36,646 bases of DNA, taken from contig JAKQKX010000064.1 of the NCBI GenBank assembly GCA_029560465.1, positions 1-36,646 of the forward strand, read 5' to 3'. This DNA comes from Candidatus Omnitrophota bacterium. GTDB taxonomy: Bacteria; Omnitrophota; Gorgyraeia; Zapsychrales; JANLHA01. Position 1 is the first letter of the stretch; the number at the start of each line of letters is the position of its first letter. Positions 17,865 through 28,493 of this stretch are shown here, piece after piece. The notes under the pieces are model-generated. The model was not told the DNA's origin and made no database searches. It was given only the letters and a program-made list of their open reading frames with translations. Position numbers and translations under genes: made by a program.

Positions 17865-19271
17865 ATGCCAAAAACATTATATGACAAGATATGGGACACC
17901 CACCTGGTGAGGGAAAGCACAGAGGAGATTTCGATCATTTATGTTGACCGCCACCTCGTCCATGAGGTGACCAGCCCCCAGGCGTTTGAGGGGTTAAGGC
18001 TGAGCGGCCGGCAGGTGCGGTGCCGGCATAAAACTTTCGCAACCATGGACCATAATGTTTCAACCCGCACCCAGGACTGGGCCCAACTCGGAGGCATGGC
18101 CCTCACGCAGATGGAAACATTAAAGGAGAATTGTAAACAGTTCGGCGTGACATTGTATGAGTTCGGCACCCCTGAACAGGGGATTGTCCATGTGATCGGC
18201 CCGGAGAAGGGAATCACCCAGCCGGGCATGGTGATTGTTTGCGGGGATTCCCACACCGCGACACACGGCGCCTTCGGAGCTTTGGCCTTCGGGATCGGCA
18301 CGTCGGAAGTGGAGCATGTCCTGGCGACCCAGACCCTGCAGCAGAACAAATCCAAGTCTATGCTGATCCGGGTGGACGGCACATTGGGCCGCGGGGTGAC
18401 GGCAAAAGATGTTATCTTGTATATCATCGGGCGAATAGGCACGGACGGCGCGACCGGGTACGTGGTCGAATACGCGGGCGACGCGATCGAGAATTTGTCC
18501 ATGGAAGGCCGTATGACGGTCTGCAATATGAGCATCGAAGCCGGCGCCCGGGCCGGGATGATCGCGCCTGATGAGAAAACCTTTGAATATTTAAAAGGCC
18601 GCGAATGCGCGCCGCGGGGGGCAGATTGGGATAAGGCCGTCGCTTACTGGCGGACGCTTAAAACCGATGCCGGCGCGTCTTTCGACCGGGTCGTGGAGAT
18701 TCGGGCGGAGGAGATCACCCCGCAGGTGACGTGGGGAACCAGCCCGGGGCAGGTCACGTCAATTGACGGAGTCGTGCCGGACCCGGAAACCCTGGGAGAT
18801 CCTGTGAAAATAGCCGCGGCGAAAAACGCCTTGGCCTATATGGACCTGAAACCGCTGACTCCGATGAAAGGGATTCCGGTCACGAACGTGTTTATCGGGT
18901 CCTGTACCAACGGCCGGATCGAGGATTTTCGGGCCGCCGCCAAGGTCGTCAAAGGCCAGGCTGTCCATGCCGGGGTGCAGGCGATCGTTGTGCCGGGGTC
19001 GGAACGGGTGCGGCGTCAGGCCGAAGAAGAGGGTTTGCATACAATTTTCACGGCCGCCGGCATGGAATGGCGTTTTTCAGGGTGTTCCATGTGCCTTGGC
19101 ATGAACGACGACCAGTTAAAACCAGGAGAGCGGTGCGCCGCAACCAGCAACCGTAATTTTGAGGGCCGGCAGGGACCGGGCGGCCGCACGCATTTGATGT
19201 CGCCGGCCATGGCCGCTTTAGCCGCCATAAAAGGGCACGTGGCTGATATCCGGGAGTATGATAATCAATAA
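17865..19271 (+). CDS. leuC: 3-isopropylmalate dehydratase large subunit
   Basis: 468 residues, matching the bacterial LeuC length. With LeuD it isomerises 2- to 3-isopropylmalate in leucine synthesis. Cluster cysteines are Cys 347 (IGSCTNGR), Cys 407 and Cys 410 ([14 protein letters not shown]). [27 protein letters not shown] and [17 protein letters not shown] are also typical. I chose ATG at 17865 because AAGGAG lies 5 nt upstream and [11 protein letters not shown] is the usual N-terminus; an upstream in-frame ATG at 17829 is not preferred. leuD follows after 30 nt. Confidence 0.96.
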   Translation: MPKTLYDKIWDTHLVRESTEEISIIYVDRHLVHEVTSPQAFEGLRLSGRQVRCRHKTFATMDHNVSTRTQDWAQLGGMALTQMETLKENCKQFGVTLYEFGTPEQGIVHVIGPEKGITQPGMVIVCGDSHTATHGAFGALAFGIGTSEVEHVLATQTLQQNKSKSMLIRVDGTLGRGVTAKDVILYIIGRIGTDGATGYVVEYAGDAIENLSMEGRMTVCNMSIEAGARAGMIAPDEKTFEYLKGRECAPRGADWDKAVAYWRTLKTDAGASFDRVVEIRAEEITPQVTWGTSPGQVTSIDGVVPDPETLGDPVKIAAAKNALAYMDLKPLTPMKGIPVTNVFIGSCTNGRIEDFRAAAKVVKGQAVHAGVQAIVVPGSERVRRQAEEEGLHTIFTAAGMEWRFSGCSMCLGMNDDQLKPGERCAATSNRNFEGRQGPGGRTHLMSPAMAALAAIKGHVADIREYDNQ

Positions 19272-19301
19272 AAGTCGTTTTGACATAAAAAGGAAAAGAC
19301 T

Positions 19302-19916
19302 ATGAGACCTTTTATTCAGCATAAAGGCATTGCCGCTCCGTTAGACCGGGCTAACGTGGACACCGACGCGATCATCCCGAAACAGTTTTTGCGCAAGATT
19401 GAACGGACAGGTTTTGGGAAACACTTGTTTCATGAATGGCGGTACACGGATTATGACGGCAAAAACGAGAATCCGGACTTTGTCCTTAACCAGAGGGAAT
19501 ACCGGCACGCGACGGTTTTGCTGGCCCGTGACAATTTCGGATGCGGGTCCAGCCGGGAGCACGCGCCCTGGGCCCTGGCGGATTACGGGTTCCGGGTCAT
19601 CATCGCGCCGAGTTTCGCGGATATTTTTTATAATAACTGCGGCAAGAACGGGATCCTGGCCGTGCGCTTGTCTCCGGAAAACGTGGAGAACCTGTTTCAG
19701 CAGGCGTTAAAATTCCCGGGAATTGAACTGGCCGCCGACCTTCCTAAACAAATCATTATTGACCGCAGCGGCCGGGAATACCGGTTTGACATTCATCCGT
19801 TTATTAAATATTGTCTGATTAAAGGGCTGGACCAGATCGGCTGGACGATGCAGTTTGACGATCAGATCGACGCGTATGAGGCCGGGCTTAAAATCGAGCG
19901 GCCCTGGCTGGCGTAA
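19302..19916 (+). CDS. leuD: 3-isopropylmalate dehydratase small subunit
   Basis: 204 residues, of the E. coli-type length. It supplies the swivel domain of the LeuCD heterodimer. Diagnostic segments are NVDTDAIIPKQFL near the N-terminus, DNFGCGSSREHAPWAL and IIAPSFADIFYNNCGKNG. The start has AAGGA upstream. It is paired with leuC in the standard order. leuA and leuB are not in this window. Confidence 0.96.
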   Translation: MRPFIQHKGIAAPLDRANVDTDAIIPKQFLRKIERTGFGKHLFHEWRYTDYDGKNENPDFVLNQREYRHATVLLARDNFGCGSSREHAPWALADYGFRVIIAPSFADIFYNNCGKNGILAVRLSPENVENLFQQALKFPGIELAADLPKQIIIDRSGREYRFDIHPFIKYCLIKGLDQIGWTMQFDDQIDAYEAGLKIERPWLA

Positions 19917-19918
19917 TT

Positions 19919-19943
19919 GTCCTCCATGTTTTTTTGGGAGGAC
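19919..19943 (+). terminator. Hairpin directly after leuD
   Basis: GTCCTCC (19919-19925) pairs with GGAGGAC (19937-19943) around a T-rich loop. There is no T tract after the stem on the plus strand, so this may be a transcript-end stabiliser rather than an intrinsic terminator. Confidence 0.4.
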
Positions 19944-19946
19944 TGC

Positions 19947-19974
19947 TTGCGCTCATTTAAAACAGTGCTATGAT
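19947..19974 (+). promoter_or_regulatory. Possible promoter for aroC
   Basis: TTGCGC (19947-19952), a 16-nt spacer, then TATGAT (19969-19974). The -10 box is good and the -35 box is weak. It lies between the leuD hairpin and aroC. Confidence 0.3.
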
Positions 19975-20050
19975 GAATATCATTGTTGATGCGCGATAAT
20001 CGGTGCCTGTTCGCTTGCGTTTACAGGCCGGCCCGTGTCAGGAGAGGAAC

Positions 20051-21118
20051 ATGGCAGGAAATATTTTTGGAGAATTATTCCGTATTATGACGTTCGGTGA
20101 GAGCCACGGCCCGGGCGTGGGGGTCGTGATTGACGGCGTGCCGCCTTTATTGGAGATTTCTGAAGCCGATATCCAGTCGGACCTGGACCGCCGGCGCCCC
20201 GGGCAGAGCGCTATCACCACACAGCGCCAGGAGCCGGATCACGTGGAAATTTTATCCGGGGTCTTTGAGGGGAAAACAACCGGGGCTCCTCTGGCCATGC
20301 TGATCCGCAACCAGGATCAGCGGCCTAAAGATTATTCTAATATTATGGAGGCTTACCGGCCGGGGCACGCGGATTACACTTTTCAGATGAAATACGGCAT
20401 CCGGGATTACCGGGGAGGAGGCCGATCTTCCGGACGGGAGACAGCGGCCCGGGTGGCGGCCGGCGCGGTGGCTAAAAAATATTTGGCGCAGGCCGGAATT
20501 AAAATTACAGCATACACGATCGCGGTCGGTCCGGTCCAGACGGATAAAAGGGATTTCAGTGTTATCGAGCAGAACCTTGTCAGGGCGCCGGATATGGACG
20601 CGGCACAGCGGATGGTTCAGGTGATCGAAGCGGCCCGCCATGATTGTGATTCGGTGGGAGGCGTCGTCGAGGCCCTGGTCCAGGGCTGCCCGCCCGGGCT
20701 AGGGGATCCGGTGTTTGACAAACTCAACGCCCGGCTCGCGCACGCGGTGATGTCGATCGGAACGATCCGGGGCATTGAATTCGGTGACGGGTTTGCCGCC
20801 GCGTTATTAAAGGGCTCGGAACATAACGACCCGTTCGCCATTCATGAAGGCCGTATCATCCCGGCGACAAATCATGCCGGAGGTATTTTAGGCGGCATTT
20901 CAACAGGAGCGGATATCGTTTTACGGGCCGCGGTCAAACCCCCGTCATCCATCGCCAAACAGCAAAAAACCGTTAATAAAGATCAAGATGAAATCGAAAT
21001 CCAGGTCCGGGGGCGTCATGACCCGTGTTTATGCCCGCGCATTGTCCCTGTTATTGAAGCCATGATCGCCTTGACGCTGGCGGACTGTTACCTGATCCAA
21101 AAAAGCACGCGTGCCTAA
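20051..21118 (+). CDS. aroC: Chorismate synthase
   Basis: 355 residues, the normal length. It converts 5-enolpyruvylshikimate 3-phosphate to chorismate using reduced FMN, the last step of the shikimate pathway. Signature segments are FGESHGPGVGVVIDG (His near 17), DLDRRRPGQSAITTQR, the SRGGGRSS-like DYRGGGRSSGRETAARVAAGA, and HAGGILGGISTG. I chose ATG at 20051 because GGAGAGG lies just upstream and MAGNIFGELFR is the expected N-terminus; a start 16 codons earlier is open but unlikely. The stop overlaps the next start as TAATG. Confidence 0.96.
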   Translation: MAGNIFGELFRIMTFGESHGPGVGVVIDGVPPLLEISEADIQSDLDRRRPGQSAITTQRQEPDHVEILSGVFEGKTTGAPLAMLIRNQDQRPKDYSNIMEAYRPGHADYTFQMKYGIRDYRGGGRSSGRETAARVAAGAVAKKYLAQAGIKITAYTIAVGPVQTDKRDFSVIEQNLVRAPDMDAAQRMVQVIEAARHDCDSVGGVVEALVQGCPPGLGDPVFDKLNARLAHAVMSIGTIRGIEFGDGFAAALLKGSEHNDPFAIHEGRIIPATNHAGGILGGISTGADIVLRAAVKPPSSIAKQQKTVNKDQDEIEIQVRGRHDPCLCPRIVPVIEAMIALTLADCYLIQKSTRA

Positions 21119-21999
21119 TGGCCCAAACCATCCCAACTCAATCAAGGACGATTCTAATAACCGGTTGTTCCAGCGGCTTCGGGCTTCTGACGGCGGCCCG
21201 GCTGGCTTCCAAAGGGCACACAGTTATTGCCACCATGCGTAACCTTGATAAACAGGGGCCTCTGCTTGAAGAATGCCAGCGCCGGAACACAACCGTTCAT
21301 ATTATGCCGTGTGACGTGACGGACCGGCTGTCCGTGCATAACTGCTTTAAGGAGGTTGGCGCCCGGTACGGTTCGATGGATGTCCTCGTGAACAACGCCG
21401 GATACGGGATCGCTGGCTTTTTTGAGGATTTGACCGATGAGGAAATCCGGGCTCAAATGGACACGAATTTTTTCGGGGTGCTCAATGTCACCCGGGAAGC
21501 GATCCCGTTTATGCGGCCCCAAAAACACGGGAAAATTATTAATATTTCCAGTGTCTCCGGATTCTCAACGGGGCCTTGCTTTAGCGCTTATTGCGCAAGC
21601 AAGTGGGCGTTAGAAGGTTTTTCGGAGAGCCTGCGGTATGAGCTGAAACCGTTCGGGGTCGATGTCTTTCTCATTGAGCCGGGAACATATAAGACTAAGA
21701 TTTTTTATGAAAACGGACGCTACGCGAAACAGTTCCATGACCCGGCCAGCCCGTATTGCGAGATGTCCGCTTATATGGAAAAAAAAGTTAAAGCTTTTGT
21801 CAATGATTCTTACAAAGACCCTGAAGACATCGCCATCCTGGTTGAGAAATTGATACACTCGAAGTCCCCTTCTTTCCGCAACCGTCCGGACATTGAAACC
21901 CAGGCGCTGTTCCTGTTGAGAAAATTTCTGCCTTTCCGTCTCTATGCGTTCCTTATCAACAAGGCGATCCCTTTGGCTAATCTCCCCGGTAGGAAATAA
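21118..21999 (+). CDS. Short-chain dehydrogenase/reductase
   Basis: 293 residues, classical SDR fold. The NAD(P) site is ITGCSSGFG (about 14-22). NNAGYGIAG (about 91-99), the catalytic Ser in ISSVSGFS and the YCASK motif complete the active site. The C-terminal 80 residues are longer than in minimal SDRs and resemble those of the retinol/steroid-type oxidoreductases. The substrate is unknown. The one-base overlap with aroC implies coupled translation, though no functional link to chorismate is evident. Arg in TMRNLDKQ after the second strand suggests NADPH preference, by inference. Confidence 0.9.
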   Translation: MAQTIPTQSRTILITGCSSGFGLLTAARLASKGHTVIATMRNLDKQGPLLEECQRRNTTVHIMPCDVTDRLSVHNCFKEVGARYGSMDVLVNNAGYGIAGFFEDLTDEEIRAQMDTNFFGVLNVTREAIPFMRPQKHGKIINISSVSGFSTGPCFSAYCASKWALEGFSESLRYELKPFGVDVFLIEPGTYKTKIFYENGRYAKQFHDPASPYCEMSAYMEKKVKAFVNDSYKDPEDIAILVEKLIHSKSPSFRNRPDIETQALFLLRKFLPFRLYAFLINKAIPLANLPGRK

Positions 22000-22039
22000 G
22001 TTCCATAGGAAAATCTGATAGGGGTCCAGGATGATAAGG

Positions 22040-22687
22040 TTAAGCCATCAGGCCTGTCAGGAATTCCTCCCTGGACCGGCATTGAAGATACGGGTTGGTT
22101 TTTCTCTGATCCTCCAGGGTCGCGGACCCCGCCTCTCCGTAATCGTGGCCGGGATAAATCAACGTGGTTGCCGGGAGTTTCAGGATGACCTCGTAAAGAG
22201 AGGCGTACATCTTGCGGGCATCGCCTCCGGGCAGGTCACAGCGGCCGCAGCCATTAATAAAAAGCGTGTCTCCGGAAAGAAGCAGGCCCCCGGCTAAAAA
22301 GCACTGTGAGCCGGGGGAGTGCCCGGGGGTATGGAGGCAGAGGATTTTGAGCCCTCCGATACGGATTTCCTCCCGGTCATCAACGAAGCGGATATCCCCG
22401 CACTCCGGCCGGTAATACTCCGGTTCATATTTTGAAAGATACACAGGCACGGAACACTGCTTCAGCAGCTGCGGCACCCCGTTCACGTGATCATAATGCC
22501 CGTGGGTGAGCAAGATGGCGGCGATGACGTAATTTTGCGCCCGGCAATAATTGATGATGTTCTCGGGGTCCCAGCCCGGGTCAACGACCCCGACGTTACG
22601 GTCAGCGGCATCGCCAATCAGGTAGGTGAAGTTGTTCATCGGCCCTAAAGGAAGCTGTTCTAAAATAACGGAGTTATTGGTCTTCAA
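22040..22687 (-). CDS. Metallo-beta-lactamase-fold hydrolase, glyoxalase II-like
   Basis: 215 residues. The metal-binding motif is LLTHGHYDHVNG, followed by His in HTPGHSPGS, Asp in SGDTLF and His in YPGHDYG. NFTYLIGD at the N-terminus and GCGRCDLPGGD are typical of the YcbL/glyoxalase-II-like group that hydrolyses thioesters. I chose a TTG start at 22687 because AAGGAG lies 6 nt upstream; an open ATG at 22735 would add 16 atypical residues. It converges on the SDR gene with a 40-nt gap and stands alone on the minus strand. Confidence 0.88.
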   Translation of the reverse strand: MKTNNSVILEQLPLGPMNNFTYLIGDAADRNVGVVDPGWDPENIINYCRAQNYVIAAILLTHGHYDHVNGVPQLLKQCSVPVYLSKYEPEYYRPECGDIRFVDDREEIRIGGLKILCLHTPGHSPGSQCFLAGGLLLSGDTLFINGCGRCDLPGGDARKMYASLYEVILKLPATTLIYPGHDYGEAGSATLEDQRKTNPYLQCRSREEFLTGLMA

Positions 22688-22816
22688 AAGAAGCTCCTTT
22701 TTATAAGAGGTTTCATGATGATCCGGCTGCCACACGTGGTTACATTATTATACACAAAGTTCCGTTTATGCCTATGCAGAATCACGCTATTCTTCCCCAG
22801 AGGCCTTATAATATGC

Positions 22817-22844
22817 TTGACATAAGAAAGCATGCCCTTATAAT
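22817..22844 (+). promoter_or_regulatory. Consensus sigma70-type promoter for the FIST gene
   Basis: TTGACA (22817-22822), a 16-nt spacer, then TATAAT (22839-22844): both hexamers match consensus exactly. Initiation is expected near 22851, about 75 nt before the FIST start codon. Confidence 0.7.
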
Positions 22845-22874
22845 TATAAAAATTATAAGAAAGACGAGGGCATG
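22831..22874 (+). promoter_or_regulatory. Nested inverted repeats over the -10 box and start site
   Basis: The inner repeat is CTTATAATT (22837-22845) with AATTATAAG (22851-22859). The outer repeat is CATGCCCT (22831-22838) with AGGGCATG (22867-22874). Their position over the -10 box and start site suits an operator for a dimeric repressor; a transcript hairpin is the alternative. Confidence 0.5.
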
Positions 22875-22924
22875 ATGCCGTTCTTTCCTGTGGGAGAATC
22901 CTTTAAAATGGAAAAACAAGACCG

Positions 22925-24094
22925 ATGGAATTTTTAAGCCGGATTTCAACAGAAACCGAACTGGATAAAATTTTCGCAGACCTTTCTCAAGGAGTCTCCG
23001 GGCGCTGGGATATTGCGTTTATTTTTATTTCCGGATTTAATGAAGAGTCGACCAAGCTTATCGCCGACCATATCCGCGACGGCCTGGGCCTGGACCCCCT
23101 GATTGGCTGCGCGGGGTTTGGCGTGATCGGGCCCGGGAAAGAAATCGAGGATTCCCCATCGGTTTCTTTGCTCCTGGGCCGCCTGCCGGGCGTGCGCTGC
23201 ATGCCGTTTTATTTTGACCAGGCCCGTTATGAATCCCTGACTTCGGCGGAAGAATGGTATGATTTGATGGACGTGTACCCGAATGAAAAACCAAAGTTTA
23301 TTGTCTTCACGGAATCGACCAACACCGCGATGAACGTGTTCCTGGAAGGCATCAACCAGTCTTACCCTGACAGCCCGGTCGTCGGCGCCCTTACGGGCGT
23401 GGACAATAATCCCAAACAGAACCTTTTCATCTTTAACCAGAAATATTATTCCCAGGGCCTTCTAGGCGTGTGCCTGATAGGAAACATCCATATTGAAACC
23501 ATTGTTTCACAGGGGTGCCGTCCGATCGGAGAGAGCTATATCGTGACCCAGGTGGAAGACAATATCATTTATGAACTGGCCGGCCGGCCGTTTTATGAGG
23601 TCCTGGAAGACGTTATCAATGACGCGACCGAAGGGGATCAAAAACTCGCCCAGGATGCGATTTTTATCGGGATCGCCATGAATGAGTACAAGCACCGGAT
23701 GAAACAAGGCGATTTTATGATCCGGCTCCTCATGGCGATCGATGACGAATCCGGCGCGGGCATTATCACAGACACCGTTCAGGTGGGGCAGACCGTCCGT
23801 TTTCATGTCCGTGACCCGGTGTCTGCCGATCTGGATTTAAAATCCATGTTAAATGAACATAAAAATGAACTCGTGTGGATTGCTCCTAAAGGGGGCCTGA
23901 TTTTTTCATGCAGCGCCCGGGGCGAGGAACTGTTCGGGACACAGAATCATGATACCGGCCTGTTGACCGAGTACCTCGGGGATATCCCGGTGGCGGGGTT
24001 TTTTAGCGCTGGAGAACTGGGCCCGGTGTACGGGAAAAATTACCTGCATGGGGTGTCAATTTGTATAGCGCTGTTTTTCCCCGAGGAGAAGTGA
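22925..24094 (+). CDS. FIST-domain sensory protein
   Basis: 389 residues. The N-terminal half matches FIST_N in layout (WDIAFIFISGFNEES, then LIGCAGFGVIGPGKEIE and SVSLLLGRLPGV). The C-terminal half is FIST_C-like, with GGLIFSCSARGEELFG and VAGFFSAGELGPVYGKNYLHG. FIST domains are thought to bind small ligands, possibly amino acids, and are often linked to signal transduction, but no output domain is fused here and no kinase or cyclase is adjacent. No clear ribosome-binding site precedes ATG at 22925. thiC follows closely (14 or 74 nt depending on its start). Confidence 0.85.
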   Translation: MEFLSRISTETELDKIFADLSQGVSGRWDIAFIFISGFNEESTKLIADHIRDGLGLDPLIGCAGFGVIGPGKEIEDSPSVSLLLGRLPGVRCMPFYFDQARYESLTSAEEWYDLMDVYPNEKPKFIVFTESTNTAMNVFLEGINQSYPDSPVVGALTGVDNNPKQNLFIFNQKYYSQGLLGVCLIGNIHIETIVSQGCRPIGESYIVTQVEDNIIYELAGRPFYEVLEDVINDATEGDQKLAQDAIFIGIAMNEYKHRMKQGDFMIRLLMAIDDESGAGIITDTVQVGQTVRFHVRDPVSADLDLKSMLNEHKNELVWIAPKGGLIFSCSARGEELFGTQNHDTGLLTEYLGDIPVAGFFSAGELGPVYGKNYLHGVSICIALFFPEEK

Positions 24095-24102
24095 TACAAT
24101 AA

Positions 24103-25938
<1,836 letters not shown>

Positions 25939-26007
25939 GATTTTAATCTCCGCGGGAATTCCCCCTCTTGTGAAGGCACGGGAATCTACTTTTGTTAGAA
26001 ATCTTTG

Positions 26008-27840
26008 TTAAGATGGGGCGGGGACCACGAACGATTCTGGGCAGGTCTCCAGGAAACGGCACAGTTTTTCCTTCTGGGTGTGCAGTTCTTTTTCGATGGC
26101 GGCCGCCTGTGACCACCATCCTCGGAAACGGTCGGTTTTGACCAAATTGAGGTAATATTCAATCCCTTCACAAAGGTTGGCTTTGATGTCTTCGAGGTTA
26201 AGCTCATCAGCGCTGATATGAAAAAGCAGGCTTTTCTGAACGGTTTTAATAAAATACTTAACGTAGATTTCCGATTCCTGAACAAACATGTGCGGCCGGG
26301 TTACGGTGGTTTCAAAAGACTGACGGCCGTAAATACGGTCCAGCATTTCACGGAGGGTGAGGATTTTGGAATAATATTTCAGGGTTGGCCCTGGGCAGAT
26401 CGCCGGGTTTAATTCTGACGAAGAAGAGATGCCATACTTCTTGAGCGCGCCAGCACCCAGATCATGGCAGAGGCAGGATTTATCAACCAAAGCGTCATAT
26501 TGCCGTTGATACTCATCAGGCGTGAGGCCCAGAGTTTTAAGCTGGTCAATTTTCAATTTCTGATAGGTCCGGGAGGCCGTACAGATCGGCTTGTCTGTAA
26601 ATTCCGTGTTGTTAGCCAGATGCCCTCTTGGGCAAGGGCTACCCGGTCGGTTATCGGCGATCCGCTGATTTTTCCTGCGCTCGGAAGGGCTGGTGAAAAG
26701 ATTGTTGAAAGGGACCCCCAAGGGAGAAACATCACTCAGGTCCAGCTCCTTGTTCCCGGCGTTCTTCAGAAGCCCCAGGGTTTCCTCATCAACCTCTGTC
26801 ACTTCCGGGCATAAAAGAAAAGGGGTGCCCCATCCGGTGGCATCGAGGTCATAATAATCTTTTATAAATTGGTCTTCAGCATGCGTCCCGATTCCGCCCT
26901 GGGCGGTGATATGGACTGGAAGCGGATTTGAAAAGGTGACGTAGTTTTTTATTTTTAGGGCTTCCGAACAAATTTTATGAAGATTATTGATGAGTTCCTG
27001 CTTGCGGTTTTTAAATTCTTCAAGAATGGGTCCCAGCATCTGCCCGGACCCGACAAAAGCGTGCCCACCACAGTTTAACCCTGATTCAAAGCGGTATTCA
27101 GAAACCCACAGCCCTTTCTTCGCGAGAAATTTCCCCTGGATTAAAGACGAGCGGTAATCGCTGACTTTTAAAATGATCCTTTTTTTGATATATCCGGTTT
27201 TATCCGCGTAAAAGTCTTTGAACTCACTGATATAATTATAGAGGCGCCGGTTAAACCCTGCGGAGAACACGATCGCCGCGTGCAGCGTGCTTTTCGCGAA
27301 GCCTCTTAAAGCCGCCAGCGCGTCCGAATATTCCTGGGGAAGAAGTTCCTGAGTTTTTGGATCATAATTCGACCGGTCCAGTTTGGTCATGATATTGACA
27401 TCAATCCGTCCGATTTCCATGGAGTCCCGCAATTGTTCCTGCAGGTCTTTTTTAAGGGCCGTGTCCGTGGTGTCGAGCATGGCCCGGTATTTCTTTTTAA
27501 GAGGGGAGGACTCCGGCAGCAGTTCAAAATACTTCGTGATTTCAGAGCCGGTCTCAAAAGCGGATTGGCGGATCTCCTGAAACTGCTGTTTGACGATTTT
27601 GTCGATCAGGTTCAGGTAAGCGGTAATGCGCCGGGCCCGGGAATCCTCGTCGTTTTTATTGATGGCCTGGTAGCTTTCTCCGAATTTCTCGCAGTAGTGT
27701 TTGCGCATTTCTTCAATTAAGGTGTCGTCAACCAGGGAAATAACCGAAGAGATGCCATATTTGGCGATGCGGATGGGGGTGTCGATGGTAAACCCGGTGC
27801 CCATGACAGGAACAAATGTTTTATGGCCTACGTAATTCAT
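26008..27840 (-). CDS. Large conserved-looking protein of unknown function with a cysteine-rich middle
   Basis: 610 residues from the preferred ATG. I cannot assign a family. N-terminal VPVMGTGFTIDTP and YGISSVISLVDD, later RFESGLNCGGHAF, and then HITAQGGIGTHAEDQF with GWGTPFLLCPE loosely recall flavin-dependent TIM-barrel enzymes such as nitronate monooxygenases; this is an impression only. Five cysteines cluster at about 403 (CPRGH), 420 (CTASR), 456 and 458 (SCLCHD) and 482 (CPGP), which could bind a metal or Fe-S cluster. ATG at 27840 is preceded by a TATAAT box at 27863-27868. A TTG at 27894 with AAGGAG would add 18 residues forming a hydrophobic N-terminus. It converges with thiC and diverges from the cas genes. 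Confidence 0.75.
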   Translation of the reverse strand: MNYVGHKTFVPVMGTGFTIDTPIRIAKYGISSVISLVDDTLIEEMRKHYCEKFGESYQAINKNDEDSRARRITAYLNLIDKIVKQQFQEIRQSAFETGSEITKYFELLPESSPLKKKYRAMLDTTDTALKKDLQEQLRDSMEIGRIDVNIMTKLDRSNYDPKTQELLPQEYSDALAALRGFAKSTLHAAIVFSAGFNRRLYNYISEFKDFYADKTGYIKKRIILKVSDYRSSLIQGKFLAKKGLWVSEYRFESGLNCGGHAFVGSGQMLGPILEEFKNRKQELINNLHKICSEALKIKNYVTFSNPLPVHITAQGGIGTHAEDQFIKDYYDLDATGWGTPFLLCPEVTEVDEETLGLLKNAGNKELDLSDVSPLGVPFNNLFTSPSERRKNQRIADNRPGSPCPRGHLANNTEFTDKPICTASRTYQKLKIDQLKTLGLTPDEYQRQYDALVDKSCLCHDLGAGALKKYGISSSSELNPAICPGPTLKYYSKILTLREMLDRIYGRQSFETTVTRPHMFVQESEIYVKYFIKTVQKSLLFHISADELNLEDIKANLCEGIEYYLNLVKTDRFRGWWSQAAAIEKELHTQKEKLCRFLETCPESFVVPAPS

Positions 27841-27944
27841 ATTTAAAAATATTAGTACAGCTATTATAAGAAAGCAAGAGATATATTGAAACAATTTACT
27901 CCTTAGCCGGGTGGATGGAGAACGTTTTAGCCGCCTTCACCCAA

Positions 27945-28034
27945 AACCACGGGCATACCCCAAGTTCCGCGCCCATGGGCGTGGAGCTGCCCGATGAGAG
28001 CCGTGGTTCATTGACTCCAGAGCTTGCTCCGGGG
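27945..28034. other. Structured non-coding segment between the unknown gene and the cas locus
   Basis: AACCACGG (27945-27952) pairs with CCGTGGTT (28001-28008). Between them lies a near-perfect palindrome centred on GCCCATGGGC (27967-27984), and GGGCA (27951-27955) can pair with TGCCC (27988-27992) in an alternative fold. A small GAGC/GCTC hairpin follows at 28017-28034. The segment is GC-rich between AT-rich flanks. The strand is unclear: it could be a leader of the minus-strand gene, a small RNA, or an end of a decayed mobile element. No gene is seen in 27895-28129. Confidence 0.4.
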
Positions 28035-28129
28035 TTTATACTTCTGATTTTAACTCTTTTAATTTGTAAAATTTAGGTCTATTATGAATGATATTAATTC
28101 ACATCCTCTTTCAATAATGGATTAACCTC

Positions 28130-28489
28130 ATGTGCCCACCTGCAGAATATATCGCTCATGCTGCCCAAGCGGCCGATGCCTCAGAATGGAAAATTCATGC
28201 TTTAGAAGATCACCTGCGGAGCGTTGCTGAACAAGCGGGGGAATTCGCGGAGAAGTTTGGCAGCAGTGATTGGGCGGCATTGTGCGGTTTGTGGCACGAT
28301 TTGGGCAAATTCCTTCCGGGGTGGCAGGCCTATATCCGCCGGCAGACGGGGTATGACGAAGACGCGCATATAGAAAACTATCCCGGCCGTCCTAACCACA
28401 GCTCTGCGGGCGCGGCATTAGCTATGCAGCGTTTTAATAAATCCCCTAGAGAAATGGGACGTTCCGATTATATAGTTACTCATTTTTAA
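28130..28489 (+). pseudogene. Remnant of a Cas3 HD-nuclease domain (N-terminal fragment)
   Basis: 119 residues. The HD-domain order is visible: HALEDHLRSVAEQAGEFAEKF, the HD pair in GLWHDLGKFLPGWQAYI, and HSSAGAALAMQRF. It then departs from the family near 28438 and soon stops, lacking the GHHGG motif and the whole helicase. It is clearly homologous to the N-terminus of the intact Cas3 that begins 4 nt later. Its base composition (about 52-57% in sampled stretches) is like cas4-cas1-cas2, not like the adjoining cas3 (about 37-38% at its start). A functional stand-alone HD protein is unlikely because a metal-binding motif is missing. Confidence 0.75.
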
Positions 28490-28493
28490 TAAC

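Noticed and set aside
27895-28129. A retron or intact omega-RNA/TnpB system
   Set aside because: The segment is structured, but no reverse transcriptase or TnpB open frame lies on either side, so a functional system cannot be claimed.
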